From assembly GCA_014529385.2 (NCBI GenBank), contig CM043960.1, positions 23,744,396-23,808,395 of the forward strand: a DNA stretch of 64,000 bases, given 5' to 3'. Each line of letters begins with the position of its first letter. The stretch's first letter is position 1. This document shows, piece by piece, positions 21,876-34,661 of the stretch. The notes beneath the pieces are model-generated. The model did not search any database. It was not told the origin of the DNA and worked only from the letters and a program-made list of their open reading frames with translations. The position numbers and the translations under genes are program-made. This DNA is from Adiantum capillus-veneris (Eukaryota > Streptophyta > Polypodiopsida > Polypodiales > Pteridaceae).

Positions 21876-24211
21876 TATTTATTGTACGTCCTTGTGCAAC
21901 TTGCTTTGCATCTTTGTCAAACTTTGATCTGGAGGTAGGTGTCATCTCAAGCTGTATTAGTAATCCAAGGTTCGCTTGTCAAGTGTTTGGGTGAGTAGCC
22001 TCTATTTCTGTGCTCTGTCTTCTATCTTGATCTTGGATTCCATTTCTCTGAATGGGTCATTACTTGGAGTATTTCTGATATGCAATGTGTCACGCAGGCA
22101 CTTCCTTTGTCATGGGGTTGAATATTGATGAGTCAATTTCAAAGAATCCTGTCATGAATGCCTCTTTAAAATTTTGCATGTAGTGTGAAGGCAAAAACAT
22201 GATGCATGCATACAGCCCCATGATTATGTTTCTGCTTGGAACTTCAATTTCCAAATTCTGGCGCAACCCTCTGGTTCCTTCCACAAATACTTTCTAGGGG
22301 TGGTCAGTTGCTTCAACATCTTCAAACACTTTGATGCATGTAATTAGCATTTTTGCAATCTTTACAAGCATTTGGCATGTGAGATTCAAAACCTCCTTCA
22401 TTTGATTGATGACTCCGTTGAGGGTGTGTATCATATATTTCTTTGAGGGAGGGAAACTAGTGGCTAGCTTTGTTAGTACAAGGTAGTTGAGCACCATTGG
22501 TCTTCTGTTTTGCCATGAATAGAAAATATCCTAGGATTTCCTTCTATTGATAGGTTGGGTCGATCTTGAGATGTTGTGGGAGATTTTTTTAATAGGTCTC
22601 ATTGGTTGGGATCCTCTCAAACCATTTCTTTTGCCACAGTGAAGTTATGTGGTAGTTACAAGAACACTCCTTATGATTGGGCTCTAGGGTAGGAAAAATT
22701 TTCCTTTTCCATAAGAGAGCTTCCTGTCTTATTAGTGAAAGAGCAATCATTTCATGCCCAAGATTCTTCACAACTTCATCAAGTGTAATAATGAGAAGAT
22801 TAGCTGATTCTAGCACCTTGAGTTTGTATTTCCAATATTCTTTGTGTGAAGGATCACGCATTTCTAAGATCAATCATTGAATTTCTTCTCTTGCAGTGTC
22901 GAGAACTTGCGTATTGGCTGGATCTTCAAATTCATGAATGCTGCTTCTATGCTAGTGCTAGGCATCTCGATAGGTGGAAAATCCAGTGCTATTTGTCCTT
23001 GTCCTATTATCTGAGAGACTTCTATAGGAGATGGTTGGGCTTGCATGGCCTCAATGGCTAGATCTTTCTGTTGTAATGCCACCTAATGTGATGCACTTTG
23101 AGCAATCAGGTCCTCCTTTGTTTTTGCTAGTTGTCCTTGGAGATATGCAATCTCCTTATCCTTTGCTTTTTGTATTTTTTAAAGCCCTGTTGTTGAGATT
23201 TTTCTATCATATTTCTCTTGAGCTAGGGTAGCCTTTAAATCCTTTAGCTCTTGTGTCAACGAAGGTTGTTGTGTTGAAGTACTTGTCGATGTTGGTTTCT
23301 CTTACATGACTAGGAGTTGTGTAAGTGTTTTGCTCACAACTACATATGATTCTCCAAGTTTGATGTTATTTTTCTTCTCTTTGGCTAGCTCTTCCTCTAG
23401 GTTCTATTGCTCTACTTACAAATTTGTATTTACCTCATTGAAAGCTTGGCCTTCCTTGTAGTAATATGTAGCATTTTCTTGTTCTCTTTTCAGTTCTGAC
23501 TGGAGTTGTGTTTGCACTCTTTGTAATTATTTGTTCTCTTTTCAATACTGATTGGAGTTGTGTTTGCACTCTTTGTAATTATTTGTTCTTTTGTTGAAAT
23601 TCCAAATTTTCCTTAATTGCTTTAGTGGCCTCTCTTTTGGCATCCTCTAGCTCCAAGTCGTGTAGGTTGTAGAGTGCTTTTTGACATTGAAACTGTACTA
23701 GCTAGATTTGTTCCAAATGTGCGTCAATGTCAAAAGACTTTATCAGTTGTGTCCCTTCATCTATTATTGCATGTGAGCGGGGAATCCTAAGATTTTGTGG
23801 TGTCCCTTGAGGTTGTTCGGAGGTGCCAGCTTCTATCATGTTTATTTCTTTTTCTATTTTACCCTTATCATATTGTCCTTCCCATGCAATTGGAGTTTGT
23901 TTGATCTATTGACCTTCAGCTTTGTCTGTATTCTGGGTTGTATGTGTTTTTGGTAACAATTTATTAGTTGTTTGCTTGGGCATATCTATTGTCTGCTCTT
24001 CATGTTCTTTCTCAATTATCTTGTCACAACTGATTCTTGACTAGGAGGAGGTGCAATTGCATTTATTCTTGATGGTGTATTTTTTATGTGAATTTCAAAA
24101 TTCTCTACACCAATTTCCTCTTCTGTATTTCCTATTGCAATACGAGTTGTGTTTGCCTTCTCTACTTTAATAGATTCGTCAGATGATTGTAGATCATTTA
24201 TGTGTTGTTGT

Positions 24212-24471
24212 TGTTAGGTTTAATGGCCATGTGGCCGACCGCCCATCACTAAATGCCGCTAACCCTAAGTGTACAGCTATACACTTGTGTGAGCCACTAA
24301 CACTAAGTACAATGTGTATTGTGCCTTAGTGCATAAGATAAGAGAAGAAAGAAAGGGGGCATACAGTAACGTTGGCTCTCCCCCTTCAACCTATGTGTGG
24401 CTATGGTGGTGTGTGTGTGAGTGTGTGCGTGCGTATTCTTCTTCCGTTGTGCTCCTAGCTCCTCCCCATCA
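24212..24471 (+). repeat. 5' LTR of the plus-strand copia
   Basis: Begins TGTTAGGTTTAATGGCCATG and ends CTCCTCCCCATCA, matching 29049-29364. Confidence 0.95.
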
Positions 24472-24473
24472 TC

Positions 24474-24485
24474 TGGTATCAGAGC
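24474..24485 (+). other. PBS complementary to initiator tRNA-Met
   Basis: TGGTATCAGAGC lies two bases after the 5' LTR. Confidence 0.95.
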
Positions 24486-24917
24486 GGTTTCATTCCCGAA
24501 ATTGTTTCCGCGTGTGCGCGCACTTTCAAGAGTGCAAACAGGATTCCGATTTCGCCATTGGCAAGTTCAGCTTCTCGAGGTCGTTTCCATCAGGTGTCCT
24601 GGGGTTATACCCCCCTTTCGGATCCATTCGAGCCATCAAAAACCCCATTCGAGCTACGGTTCAAGAGCTGAAATTTTCAGTCCTCTTATGGTAGTTTGTG
24701 TTGCAGTGCTTCCATAGCCAATTTCAGTTTGGAACCATTGACTGTTTATGCGCCTCAGTTGATCTCTATATAGTGTGCTTTTGAGAGGCATTGCTCTCTT
24801 TTATGCTTTATGAGTGCAATACTTGGTCATTTTGTCTCGTATTTTGGTTGACATAGTCCCAAATACAAAGGAGACTCTGCCGAAATTTTCCCAGAATCTT
24901 TTGGTAGTTTTGTCACC

Positions 24918-26459
24918 ATGTCTACTAGCAAAGACCATGACATTTATGACATAAAGAAGTTTGATGGCACTAATTTTCAGCTTTGGAAGAATCAGATGCA
25001 AGATGTGCTTGTCCAAAAGTAACAAAAATTGCCTATTATTTATGCGACACGGATTGAAGAGATGAATTTGACTCAGTTTCAGTGGGAGGAGCTTGATGAG
25101 CTATGCAGATCTACTATTAGATTGCACCTTGCTGAGTTAGTGTAATTTTCAGTGCTAGAATGTGAATCTGCCTATGCTTTATGGCAAAAGTTATGCAACA
25201 CTTATGAGAAGGATACGGCAAGTAATAAGGTTTTCATGATGCAAAAACAGTTTAACCTTCGCATGAAGGAGTCAGCCAGTGTTGCTAGTCATATTAATGA
25301 CTTTGATTCTCTATTTGCCTAGATTCGTGCACAACGGATCAATATTGATGACGAGATGAAAGCAATCTTCTTACTTTGTTCGTTACCACCCTCATGGGAT
25401 ATCTTTTGCACAGCTGTCAGTAACTCTGCTCCTAATGGTACGCTAGTGTACATTGATGTCACTAGTTCTCTTTTGTCAGAGGAAATGCGCCGCAAGGCTA
25501 TGGATAGCTCGCATCATGGCGAAGCTCATTATGTGCAAAAGGATGGAAAACAGCGTAAAGGTCGTTCTTGGAATCGTGAATCCAAGAAAGAGGGCAATAG
25601 AGATGCTTCAAAGGGTAGATCAAAGTCTCCTGGTCGTCGCAATGTTCAATGCCATTATTGTGATAAGTTTGGTCACATAAAGAAGGATTGTTATGCTTGG
25701 AAGCGTGACAAAGGTAAAGGCAAAGGCAAAGACAATGATGATAAAGAGGAGAAACAAAAGAGTTCGGTTAAGATTGAAGAACTGAACATAGTGCAAGATG
25801 ATTGTGATGCACAAGACATCAATATGTTGACTGAAAATAATGATGTATTTTATGATGCACAAGAAACTCTATCTTTGCAGAGTTCTATGCCAGCAGAGCT
25901 ACTTGTTAGTGGTGAAGTGTCCCATACATGGATTCTTGATTCGGGTGCTTCGTTGCATGTCACACCTCATAGGCATTGGTTTACTACATATGAGGAAACC
26001 ATTGGCATTGCTACGCTAGGTGACATCTACTCTTGTGACATTGTGGGCATAGGAGATATTGCTATTGTTATGGAAAATGGGGTGAGGTTTACCATACATA
26101 ATGTGCGTCATGTTCCAGCTTTGACACGAAATTTGATTTCGGTTCGACGTCTTGATGACTTGGGTTACAAAGTCACTTTTCATCAGCAGTCTTGGCGTAT
26201 TGCAAAAGGTCATCTTATTTTAGCCCACGGTTCTAAAGTTGGTACACTTTATCCTCTTTATGTATCTGACAAGAACAGTGTTCTTTCTGTAACCGAGCTA
26301 TCAACTGTTGCTTTGTGGGATAGCCGGTTAGGTCATATGTCAAAGAAGGGAATGGAAACTCTTTCTCGTTTGGGCTACTTACGGTCTTTATCATTTTCTA
26401 ATTTTCCCTTTTGTGAACACTGTCAATATGGTAAGCAAACACGAGCACATCGTACATAG
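24918..26459 (+). pseudogene. Copia gag, protease and pre-integrase in one frame with four stops
   Basis: The start is ATG at 24918 (MSTSKDHDIYDIKKFDGTNF). The same frame holds stops at 25020, 25143, 25320 and 26457, each a single-codon break inside otherwise continuous homology. Gag (UBN2 type) includes FQLWKNQMQDVL and MMQKQFNLRMKE. The nucleocapsid has an intact zinc knuckle CHYCDKFGHIKKDC (C-x2-C-x4-H-x4-C) next to a Lys/Gly-rich tail. Protease follows with WILDSGASLHVTPHRHW, keeping the catalytic DSG, then NVRHVPALTRNLISVRRLDD. The pre-integrase domain reads WDSRLGHMSKKGME and ends with CEHCQYGKQ. Confidence 0.93.
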
Positions 26460-27690
26460 TCTTTTGAAAAAGAAAGAAAGCCCTTAGAGCTTGTGCATAG
26501 TGATTTATGTGGGCCTATGCCTTCTAAATCCCATGGTGGTGCATCTTATTATGTTACATTCATTGACGATGCAATACGACATGTTTGGGCCTATGCCTTC
26601 TAAATCCCATGGTAGTGCGTCTTATTATGTTACATTCAGTGACGATGCAACACGACATGTTTGGGTTTATGCCATGAAGTCTAAAGATGAGACTTTTTCT
26701 TGTTTCAAAAAGTTCTTATCTAGTGTGGAAACTCAGTCTAAACATAAGTTGATAACTTTACGCTCAAACAATGGTGGAGAATATGTCTCCAAAGAGTTTG
26801 CAAACTTCTGTTCAAGTAGGGGAATTAAGCACGAGTTTACAGCTCCTTATATCCTTGCACAAAATGGTGTTGCCGAACGAATGAATAGGACCATCCAAGA
26901 GAGGATTATGTCTATGCTATCACAGGCTAATTTACCTCAAGCGTTTTGGGCTGAAGCATTATACACTGCTATGTATTTGATCAATAGATCACCACATGCT
27001 TCATTATAGTTTCGTGTACCTTTGGAGTTATGGTCAGGACATACGTTGTCTTATGAAAAACTCCGTACATTTGGCTGCGAAGCTTATGCACATGTACCCA
27101 AGGAGTTGCGTGCTAAGCTTGACCCTAAGTCCAGGAAATGCATCTTTATTGGCTATGGTGTAGATGGTCAATTTGGCTATCATTTATGGGATCCGGAAAG
27201 TCGATCAGTAATCTGTAGCAATGATGTTGTCTTCAATGAGACCAAGATGCATAGGTAGCCAATGAAAGAGGTTGAATTCCAGAAAGTGATGTTTTTCGAT
27301 GTATTACCTCCTGTACAAATAGCTCCATGGCCAATTACTACACAGGCTAGTACAAGCTCTGATCAGCCGAGGAGATATCAAAGAGTCTCACATCCGTCAG
27401 AACGGTTTGTTCAAGGCATGGACTTTGTGTTGCTGACAGATAGTGGTGATCCTTCTTGTTACAAAGAGGCTATGCTAGTCAATGATAAGGTTCAGTGGGA
27501 ACATGCTATGAAGAGGGAGCTATCCAGTATTGCAAAGAAAAAAACATGGGAACTTGCTCCATTGCCAAAAGGTAGGAAAGCTTTGCCTTGTAAATGGGTT
27601 TACAAGAAGAAGATTGCATCCAATGTTGAGAATTACAAAGCTCGTTTAGTGGCCAAAGGTTTCAAGCAAGAATATGGTGTAGATTTCTAG
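26460..27690 (+). pseudogene. Copia integrase and linker, catalytic Asp changed and frame broken
   Basis: Integrase opens with LVHSDLCGPMPSKSHGG, keeping the first catalytic Asp. A 76-bp tandem duplication (26511-26662) then shifts the frame. In the second copy the core continues VTFSDDATRHVWVYAMKS. The second catalytic Asp, expected as SDNGGEY, reads SNNGGEY (Asp to Asn). The Glu is intact in AQNGVAERMNRT. A stop at 27007-27009 and another at 27256-27258 follow, then the linker with FGCEAYAHVPKELR and the start of RT up to ARLVAKGFKQEYGVDF, closed by TAG at 27688. Confidence 0.92.
26511..26662 (+). repeat. 76-bp tandem duplication inside integrase
   Basis: GGGCCTATGCCTTCT at 26511 recurs at 26587, and TTATTATGTTACATTCA follows in both. 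Since 76 is not a multiple of three, the duplication breaks the pol frame. A few substitutions separate the copies. Confidence 0.92.
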
Positions 27691-28993
27691 GAAATATTTT
27701 CTCCAGTGGTCAAGATGACGACACTAAGAATGTTGCTTGCTTTGGTTGCCACTGAAGATATGGAGCTTGATCAAATGGATGTCATTACAGCTTTCTTACA
27801 TGGTGATCTTGAGGAAGATATTTATATGCAGCAACCTGAAGGGTTTGTGCTCAAGGGCAAGGAACATTTGGTCTTAAGCTTCTGAAAAGTCTCTATGGCT
27901 TGAAGCAATCGTCCAGACAATGGTATCAAAATTTTGATGCATTTATGCGTTCCCTAGGCTATAAGCGCAGTAATGAGGATCCATGTCTTTACATAAAAGA
28001 CAACCAAATGGAAAGCTTATTATGCTTATCCTTTATGTAGATGACATGCTTATTGCTGGTCATTCTAAGAAGGACATTGTTGACTTGAAAAGCAAGCTGA
28101 AAATCCAATTCAACATGAAAGATTTGGGTGAATCCAATCACATTTTGGGTATGCGCATTACTCGTGATCGTAAGAAGAGGTTGTTGTACCTTTCTCAAAA
28201 AGAGTATGTGCACAAGGTTCTTGATCGTTTCAACATGAAGAAGGGGAAGGCCTTGAGTACTCCATTGCGTGCATATTTGAAACTTAGCAAAAACGATTCT
28301 CCCAAATCTGCTGAGGAAAAAGCTGTGATGGCTAAAATTCCTTATGCTTCAGCTTGTGGTAGTCTCATGTATGCCATGGTGGCTACAACACCTGACATTG
28401 CACATGCAATGGGGGTTGTCAGCAGATTTATGTCTAACTCTGGTAAAAAGCATTGGGATGTTGTCAAGTCCATTCTCAGATACTTGAGTGGCACTGCAGA
28501 TAGACAGTTATGCTATGGTCATGGAGAGTCATCCATTCAGGGATTTGTAGACAGTGACTATGCAGGCTGTGTTGATAGTCGTAAATCAACAACAGGTTGG
28601 ATTTACACATTTTCTGGTTCTGCTATTTCTTGGAGATCTGTTCTTCAAGATTGTACATCCATTTCTACTACAGAGGCAGAGTATGTTGCATTGAGTGAAG
28701 CATGCAAAGAAGCTATTTGGCTTGCTCGCCTAGTGAAAGATCTTCGTTTGGAGTAGTGTACACCAGTTCTTCATTGTGACAGTCAAAGTGCTATTTCCTT
28801 GGCTAACAATCCAGTGTTTCATTCCAGAACGAAACACATTGATGTGCGTTATCACTTCAGTCGTGAATTCCTGGCAAACAAGAGCCTTGATTTAGTGAAG
28901 ATCCCTACATCAGAGAATGCAGCGGATGCACTCACTAAGAGTCTCTCAAGACATCAGTTTCAACACTGTCGTGAGTTGATGGGAATTGGGTGA
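27691..28993 (+). pseudogene. Copia reverse transcriptase and RNase H
   Basis: RT continues EIFSPVVKMTTLRMLLALVA, with the catalytic Asp in LDQMDVITAFLHGDLEEDIY. Frameshifts lie near 27,875 and near 28,000. The active site LILYVDDMLIAGHSKKD (YVDD) is intact, in the longest remaining ORF (27983-28756). RNase H shows FVDSDYAGCVDSRKSTTGW and STTEAEYVALSEACKEAIW. After a TAG at about 28754-28756 the frame goes on through LHCDSQSAISLANNPVFHSR, HIDVRYHFSREFL and ENAADALTKSLSRHQF to the natural end at 28993. Confidence 0.95.
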
Positions 28994-29036
28994 AGAGTGG
29001 TGCTCTTCCATTTTTATAGTCTCCCACATTGGCCAT

Positions 29037-29048
29037 AAAGTGGGAGAA
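29037..29048 (+). other. Polypurine tract of the plus-strand copia
   Basis: AAAGTGGGAGAA stands directly before the 3' LTR start TGTTAGG. Confidence 0.9.
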
Positions 29049-29364
29049 TGTTAGGTTTAATGGCCATGTGGCCGACCGCCCATCACTAACTGCTCCGCTA
29101 ACCCTAAGTGTACAGCTATACACTTGTGTGATCCACTAACACTAAGTACAATGTGTATTGTGCCTTAGTGCATAAGATAAGAGAAGAAAGAAAGGGGGCA
29201 TACAGTAACGTTGGCTCTCCCCCTTCAACCTGTGTGTAGCTATGGTGGTGTGTGTGTGAGTGTGTGCGTATGGTGGTGTGTGTGTGAGTGTGGCTATGGT
29301 GGTGTGTGTATGAGTGTGTGCATGCGTATTCTTATTCCGTTGTGCTCCTAGCTCCTCCCCATCA
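29049..29364 (+). repeat. 3' LTR of the plus-strand copia, with internal expansion
   Basis: It matches 24212-24471 but is longer because a TATGGTGGTGTGTGTGTGAG unit is repeated about three times. It ends CCCCATCA directly before the duplicated GTTGT. Confidence 0.95.
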
Positions 29365-30933
29365 GTTGTTTGGACTCTTCTCTTTCCCTTTTCTCAGTTT
29401 TATGTTTGAGCTCATTTTGAATTCGTTGACGCATGTCGCTAGCAATATTGAAATTCTCTGTCGCTACCCTTTGTTTGTGTTGTTTCATCTTTTCAAGTAC
29501 ATCAGCCTTGCAGTGGTCTAGTGGTCGGTGATCATTATCCTCTCTTTCATTGTCTTCTTCAGTTCCAAGGTTTCTTTGTTCTTCATCACTCTGTTGATGG
29601 AGCTTTTCTCTTTGGGCTTGAGCCTCTTCCATAGATCTTTGTGTTTTTGTAATGGGTATTGTATTTGTAGGCCTACTTGACCTTACCTTTAGTCGTGTTT
29701 GTTTGAGTGTATATTCCTCCTCCTCTTCCTCTAAAGATTGATATTTTGAGGGAGTATCTTTGTCCTTTGATTTAGTTTCATCACTGGGTGGCATAATTGA
29801 TTCGGTCTCTTCACTGTCAAATTTATGTTTGTTTGAGATTTGTCCAATTTGTTTTGTCTTTGTGGGCTATATTATAGAGGGTCTTTCCACCGCCTACACT
29901 GCTCTTTTAGATTTATGAATTAACTTCAATTGTGTTTTTGTGTGTGGTAGTTTATCCATTATTCCTAATGCTTGATGGGCAATTATGATTAGCACCGGTC
30001 TAGCATTCATGTAGGGTTTTCTTTTATCACTCCCCTTTATGTTTGCTTCCACTAAATTTTCCAAGATGTAGGTTCCAAAGTTACAATTGACCACCCTCCT
30101 TTCTATCAGCCCCACCGGGACATCACTACTATCATATGCAACATTGGTTAAGTATATCGTGGTGGCTTTTGCACTTTGAAGTGTTGGGATATCAACTGCA
30201 AAGGCAACTCTGTCTCGAAGTAGATTAGATCTTGCTAGGTCAACTTGTGGTCCCTCTGCTTGAGGAAGGTTTTGTCATTATCTATTGCCTTGGTTTTGCG
30301 CAAAAGGTTGTGGGTCCCTTGCTACAAATGAAGATCTTGATTGATGATTTCCGTGGTGATTTTCACTTTCACAGTCACCCCATCTTTGTCTGTTAGTGTT
30401 TCTTCGCCATTGTATTAGATGGAGATGATTAGTTCATGGGCTCTTTGGAAATCTGTTCCCCATAGTGATAATCCAAAAAAGGCATCCAGATGTAAGCATT
30501 TGGACCCTTATAGTACTTTAGATTTTTGGTGTATTGTCCATAATTTCTTGGGAAATATGGTGGTCTAGACTTTTGTTCCATTAGCCGCTTGGAACCTTCT
30601 AATGAAGATATTTGTTGGTATTGTTTCTAGCTCTTGATGAGTGATGTGAGCCTTCTCATTTGATAAGATGTCAGTGATCTCATAAGGTGCCATCCCCCAC
30701 TTCTTTTGGGATTTCCTGCGAGGCATCCTATGACCAATTTCAAGCTACATTATGATTTAAGAGATGATCAAATGGTTGTCGAGAAAAGAAAAAAACATAA
30801 ACTTTGACCATAAAATGAGAAATGAGCATAACTTTGTCAAAACTACTCCAAATTTGACCAAACTTCACCAGTGCATCTAGCATAACTATAATCACCAGGG
30901 CAAGAGATCACATATTGAATTTGTCTCTAAGAT

Positions 30934-32046
30934 ACATATATCGTGATCCATGTTAGAGCACTTTCTAATGATTTGATGATACGACTTGGTAGGGCACATC
31001 ATGGTGATGCTTTGGTCCAAAAACTTTGGAATTTGGATCATTGATTAAGATTTTAGGTCAAATTTGGAAAATTTGTTAGAATTAGGGAATTTGAGCTCTT
31101 TGGTTGGGGTTTTGAGATCCAAATGACTTGATACTTCAAGGCTAGAATTTGTATGGTGATTATAACTAGATCGTGATGTTCCTTACTAGATGGGTGAAAA
31201 AGGTACATGGATTGTGATCCATGTTTGACAGGGCTTTGGAATGCCATTTGGCACACATGATCCTATAGTCCATCCTTCCACAACACTGGCGTATTTTTTT
31301 CAAGTTTGTACACGTTTTTTCTAAGTTTACTCCATTTCCTATTTTATCACCATGTTTGTTTGACTTTGATCATATTTGTTTTTTGGACCCCAAGTTTTAA
31401 TCAATGCCCTTGGTTACCAAGTGATGTTTCCTTGACTTCTAGTGATTTGTGTCTAAGAATTACCTTGCTGCCCAATTGCATGTCAATTTTCAATACTTTC
31501 TAATCCCATTTGATGTTAGAGATCCAACCAAGAAAATTCAATGACTTTGAAAGCATTTCTTAGCTAGGTTTCACAAACTTTGAAATTTTGAATGTTTCCC
31601 ATTTGGCACTTTGGTTTCTCACACATCTGCTTTGAACTTCAAAATCAACATTTATGTACTATTCTGACATCCTTTGTCCTATATTTCCCATGTATAGGGC
31701 TATGGATGGTCAACCATTGAAATCTCTCTGAATTTTTCTTGGAGGTACATGGATCACGATCCATGTTCTGAGGTCAAATGCTACCAAACTTGGTGGGTTA
31801 GTTTTTGGTACGTATCCTAAGCCATTTGACATAGGATTTTGGAGTTAGGATCACTTTAGTACTAGTAGATCCAGTCTGCCATTTGCAAACTGAATCTACT
31901 AGATCTCTTGGTTTTTGGTGATTTCGTGATCCATTTTAGCATGGATTGCAGATCCAATTGGCACAATATATTCCTGGGTTTATGGGGAGTTGTCCAATTT
32001 TTTCTCAAATTAGGGTTTTAGAAAAACATGGATCGTGATCCATGTT
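30934..32046. repeat. Tandem array with a second palindromic core, period about 271 bp
   Basis: A dyad motif, arm ACATGGATC around a two-base centre, occurs at 30934-30954 (degenerate), 31205-31225, 31747-31767 and 32026-32046, with partial copies near 31167-31182 and 31924-31957. Spacings are 271, 542 (two periods) and 279 bp. Spacer words such as TTTGGAATTTGGATCATT and TTTGGAGTTAGGATCACT align between periods. It lies just upstream (minus sense) of the start of the coiled-coil ORF. Confidence 0.7.
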
Positions 32047-32351
32047 CCACATCCTTTTGCAAATGTGTCTAGCTGTGATGATTTTGCCAAGTATCAGAAG
32101 CCTACTCATAAAAAAGTTTTAGATTTTGACATGTGTAGCTGGCCTCAATGGGCTTAGACATTTTGTAGATTTCCTACCACTGATTTAATATGCTCTATTG
32201 ATTTGATGTTTTTGGTGCAGTCTAGCAAATACACAAATGTTCTTGTTGGGTTAGTGATCATATTTGACAGAATTGGTGCAATAAGAGCTATTGTGGTGGT
32301 TGTAGTAGGCAAAAATGCGGCGGAGAACTCTATGTGTCTCAGGCTCTCTTC

Positions 32352-33329
<978 letters not shown>

Positions 33330-34440
33330 TTAGTTGGTTTGGTTTTTTTTGGGATCCATTAGAGTTGCTTTGATGGGAAGTATGGAGATTGTGATCTCTT
33401 TTGTTTTGATGTTTTTTTGATCTCCATTGCAAAGTGGTTGTTGCGAGGTGCCTATGGTTGGGTTGAATTGGATCTGATATCCAATGAGAAGTGATAAATT
33501 GGGTATGAGAAGCTTTGTGTTATTTGGGATGAACAGGCATGGTGGTTGAAGAAGTAGGTCCAATTAGCGGGGGTTGAATTTGAGTACAAATGCTTTTGGG
33601 AATCTAGATTTTCTTTGTATTTGACTCCATCATGGACTTCTTGAGCCAAACCATTCTGACTGTCTTGGTGGCACATGACGGTGTAGGTTTAGGTTTTTCC
33701 AAAGGAGGCTAAATTCCCCAGAAGTTATCTGTTTGCGCTAATGGAGTAGTGAAGGATGTGTCATTGAATTTGATTTATAAGGTGTCATCCTGCTAATTTC
33801 TTGCTTCGTACATGCACATCCAAGGTACTCCAAGAATCACTGCTTCATTAAGATCGGTATGTGCCATTAGGATGAAACTCATGAGGGAAGTTGTGACCAT
33901 CAACATTGACTGAAAATTGGCTTGACCCGAGCTCAGCATTGTCCCTTGATTGGCTACCTTGGTTTGGTGTTAGAGGTTCCATGGCCATCCTCAAGAATGC
34001 TGAGTATTTTATGACGTTGGCTTGTGCTTCAATGTCCATCACTAGTGCTCGTTCAGTGGAACCATCATGAAGTTGAAGGAGAATTTGTACATCCATGCCA
34101 CCAAGCCATGTAGGTTCTATTTGAATTGATGTGATTGGAGGATAATGGGGACCTTTGAATGCCGACCAAGTTTCCCTATGGTTGGCTTGTTCCTTCCGCT
34201 TCAATATCCTTAGTCTGGCTTCTTGGCCTGTGCTTGAATAGCATTGGCTTGTTTTTTCTTCTCAGCTGCTGCATGAAATGTTTTTAAATACTCTTGTCTC
34301 AATGGAAAAAGGTACTATTTTAACATGCATCCACTTATCCAATTAGGCGTCTCCTTTCCTGCCAATGTTGCAAGTTTGATGACACCACTTTGCGATATAT
34401 CTTGGATCACAAAAGGCCCCATCCCTCACTTTTTGAGTTT
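33330..34440 (-). pseudogene. Region downstream of gypsy integrase, extra ORF remnants
   Basis: Near 34,440-34,370 the minus strand reads VRDGAFVIQDISQSGVIKLA, a typical C-terminal barrel after gypsy integrase, then a basic helix with FHAAAEKKKQANAIQAQAKK. An open stretch of 118 codons (34204-33848) contains WSAFKGPHYPPITSIQIEPT and ERALVMDIEAQANVIKYSAF, and a further 77 codons end at 33330. None of these matches a domain I recognise. They suggest the element carries coding sequence after integrase, as some plant gypsy lineages do. Confidence 0.4.
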
Positions 34441-34661
34441 TTTTGGAGTGTTGCTTTAGGGTATAAACCAATATATAATTTCCTTTCTAAACTTCCTTCG
34501 TTTGTCATTTTTGGGCATGTATCTCTACTACAGCCTTCAATTGTCTTTTATTTAATTGCTCGAAGATGTCTAGTCTTTTAGAGAGTCTATGTCCCATCCA
34601 AGCTAATTGTGTTGCGACTTGAAGTGTGCAAATCAAGAATTCCATTTAGCATTTATTCCAA

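Larger units (their letters stand above)
24212..29364 (+). mobile_element. Complete but disabled Ty1/copia retrotransposon
   Basis: The element has a 260-bp 5' LTR and a 316-bp 3' LTR, both TGTTAGG...CCCCATCA, and is flanked by the perfect target duplication GTTGT (24207-24211 and 29365-29369). It contains a tRNA-iMet PBS, gag with zinc knuckle, protease, integrase, RT, RNase H and a PPT in the copia order. The LTRs differ at only a handful of bases apart from an expanded TGGTGTGTGTG block in the 3' copy, so the insertion is fairly recent. At least six nonsense codons and several frameshifts make it non-functional. Confidence 0.97.
21876..30726 (-). pseudogene. Long broken coiled-coil ORF, split by a copia insertion
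   Basis: The ORF begins on the minus strand at 30726 (MPRRKSQKKWGMAPYEITD). Its first ~45 residues, including a later NIFIRRFQ, resemble the C-terminal barrel that follows gypsy integrases. Further blocks read VGLIERRVVNCNFGTYILEN and YMNARPVLIIIAHQALGIMD, then a charged helical region rich in Glu, Lys and Gln (29348-29794, resumed at 24206-23090) with heptad-like patterns such as LTQELKDLKATLAQEKYDRK. Several stops and shifts break it. The copia at 24212-29364 splits it: the frame ending EREESKQ at 29370 resumes without a shift as QHINDLQSSDESIKVEKAN once the element and one GTTGT are removed. The full span without copia is about 3.7 kb. I do not recognise the family; an env-like or extra 3' ORF of a gypsy element is the best guess. 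Confidence 0.55.

Noticed and set aside
24314-24717. ORFs running from the copia LTR into the leader
   Set aside because: They start inside the LTR and cross the PBS. Gag clearly starts later, at 24918.
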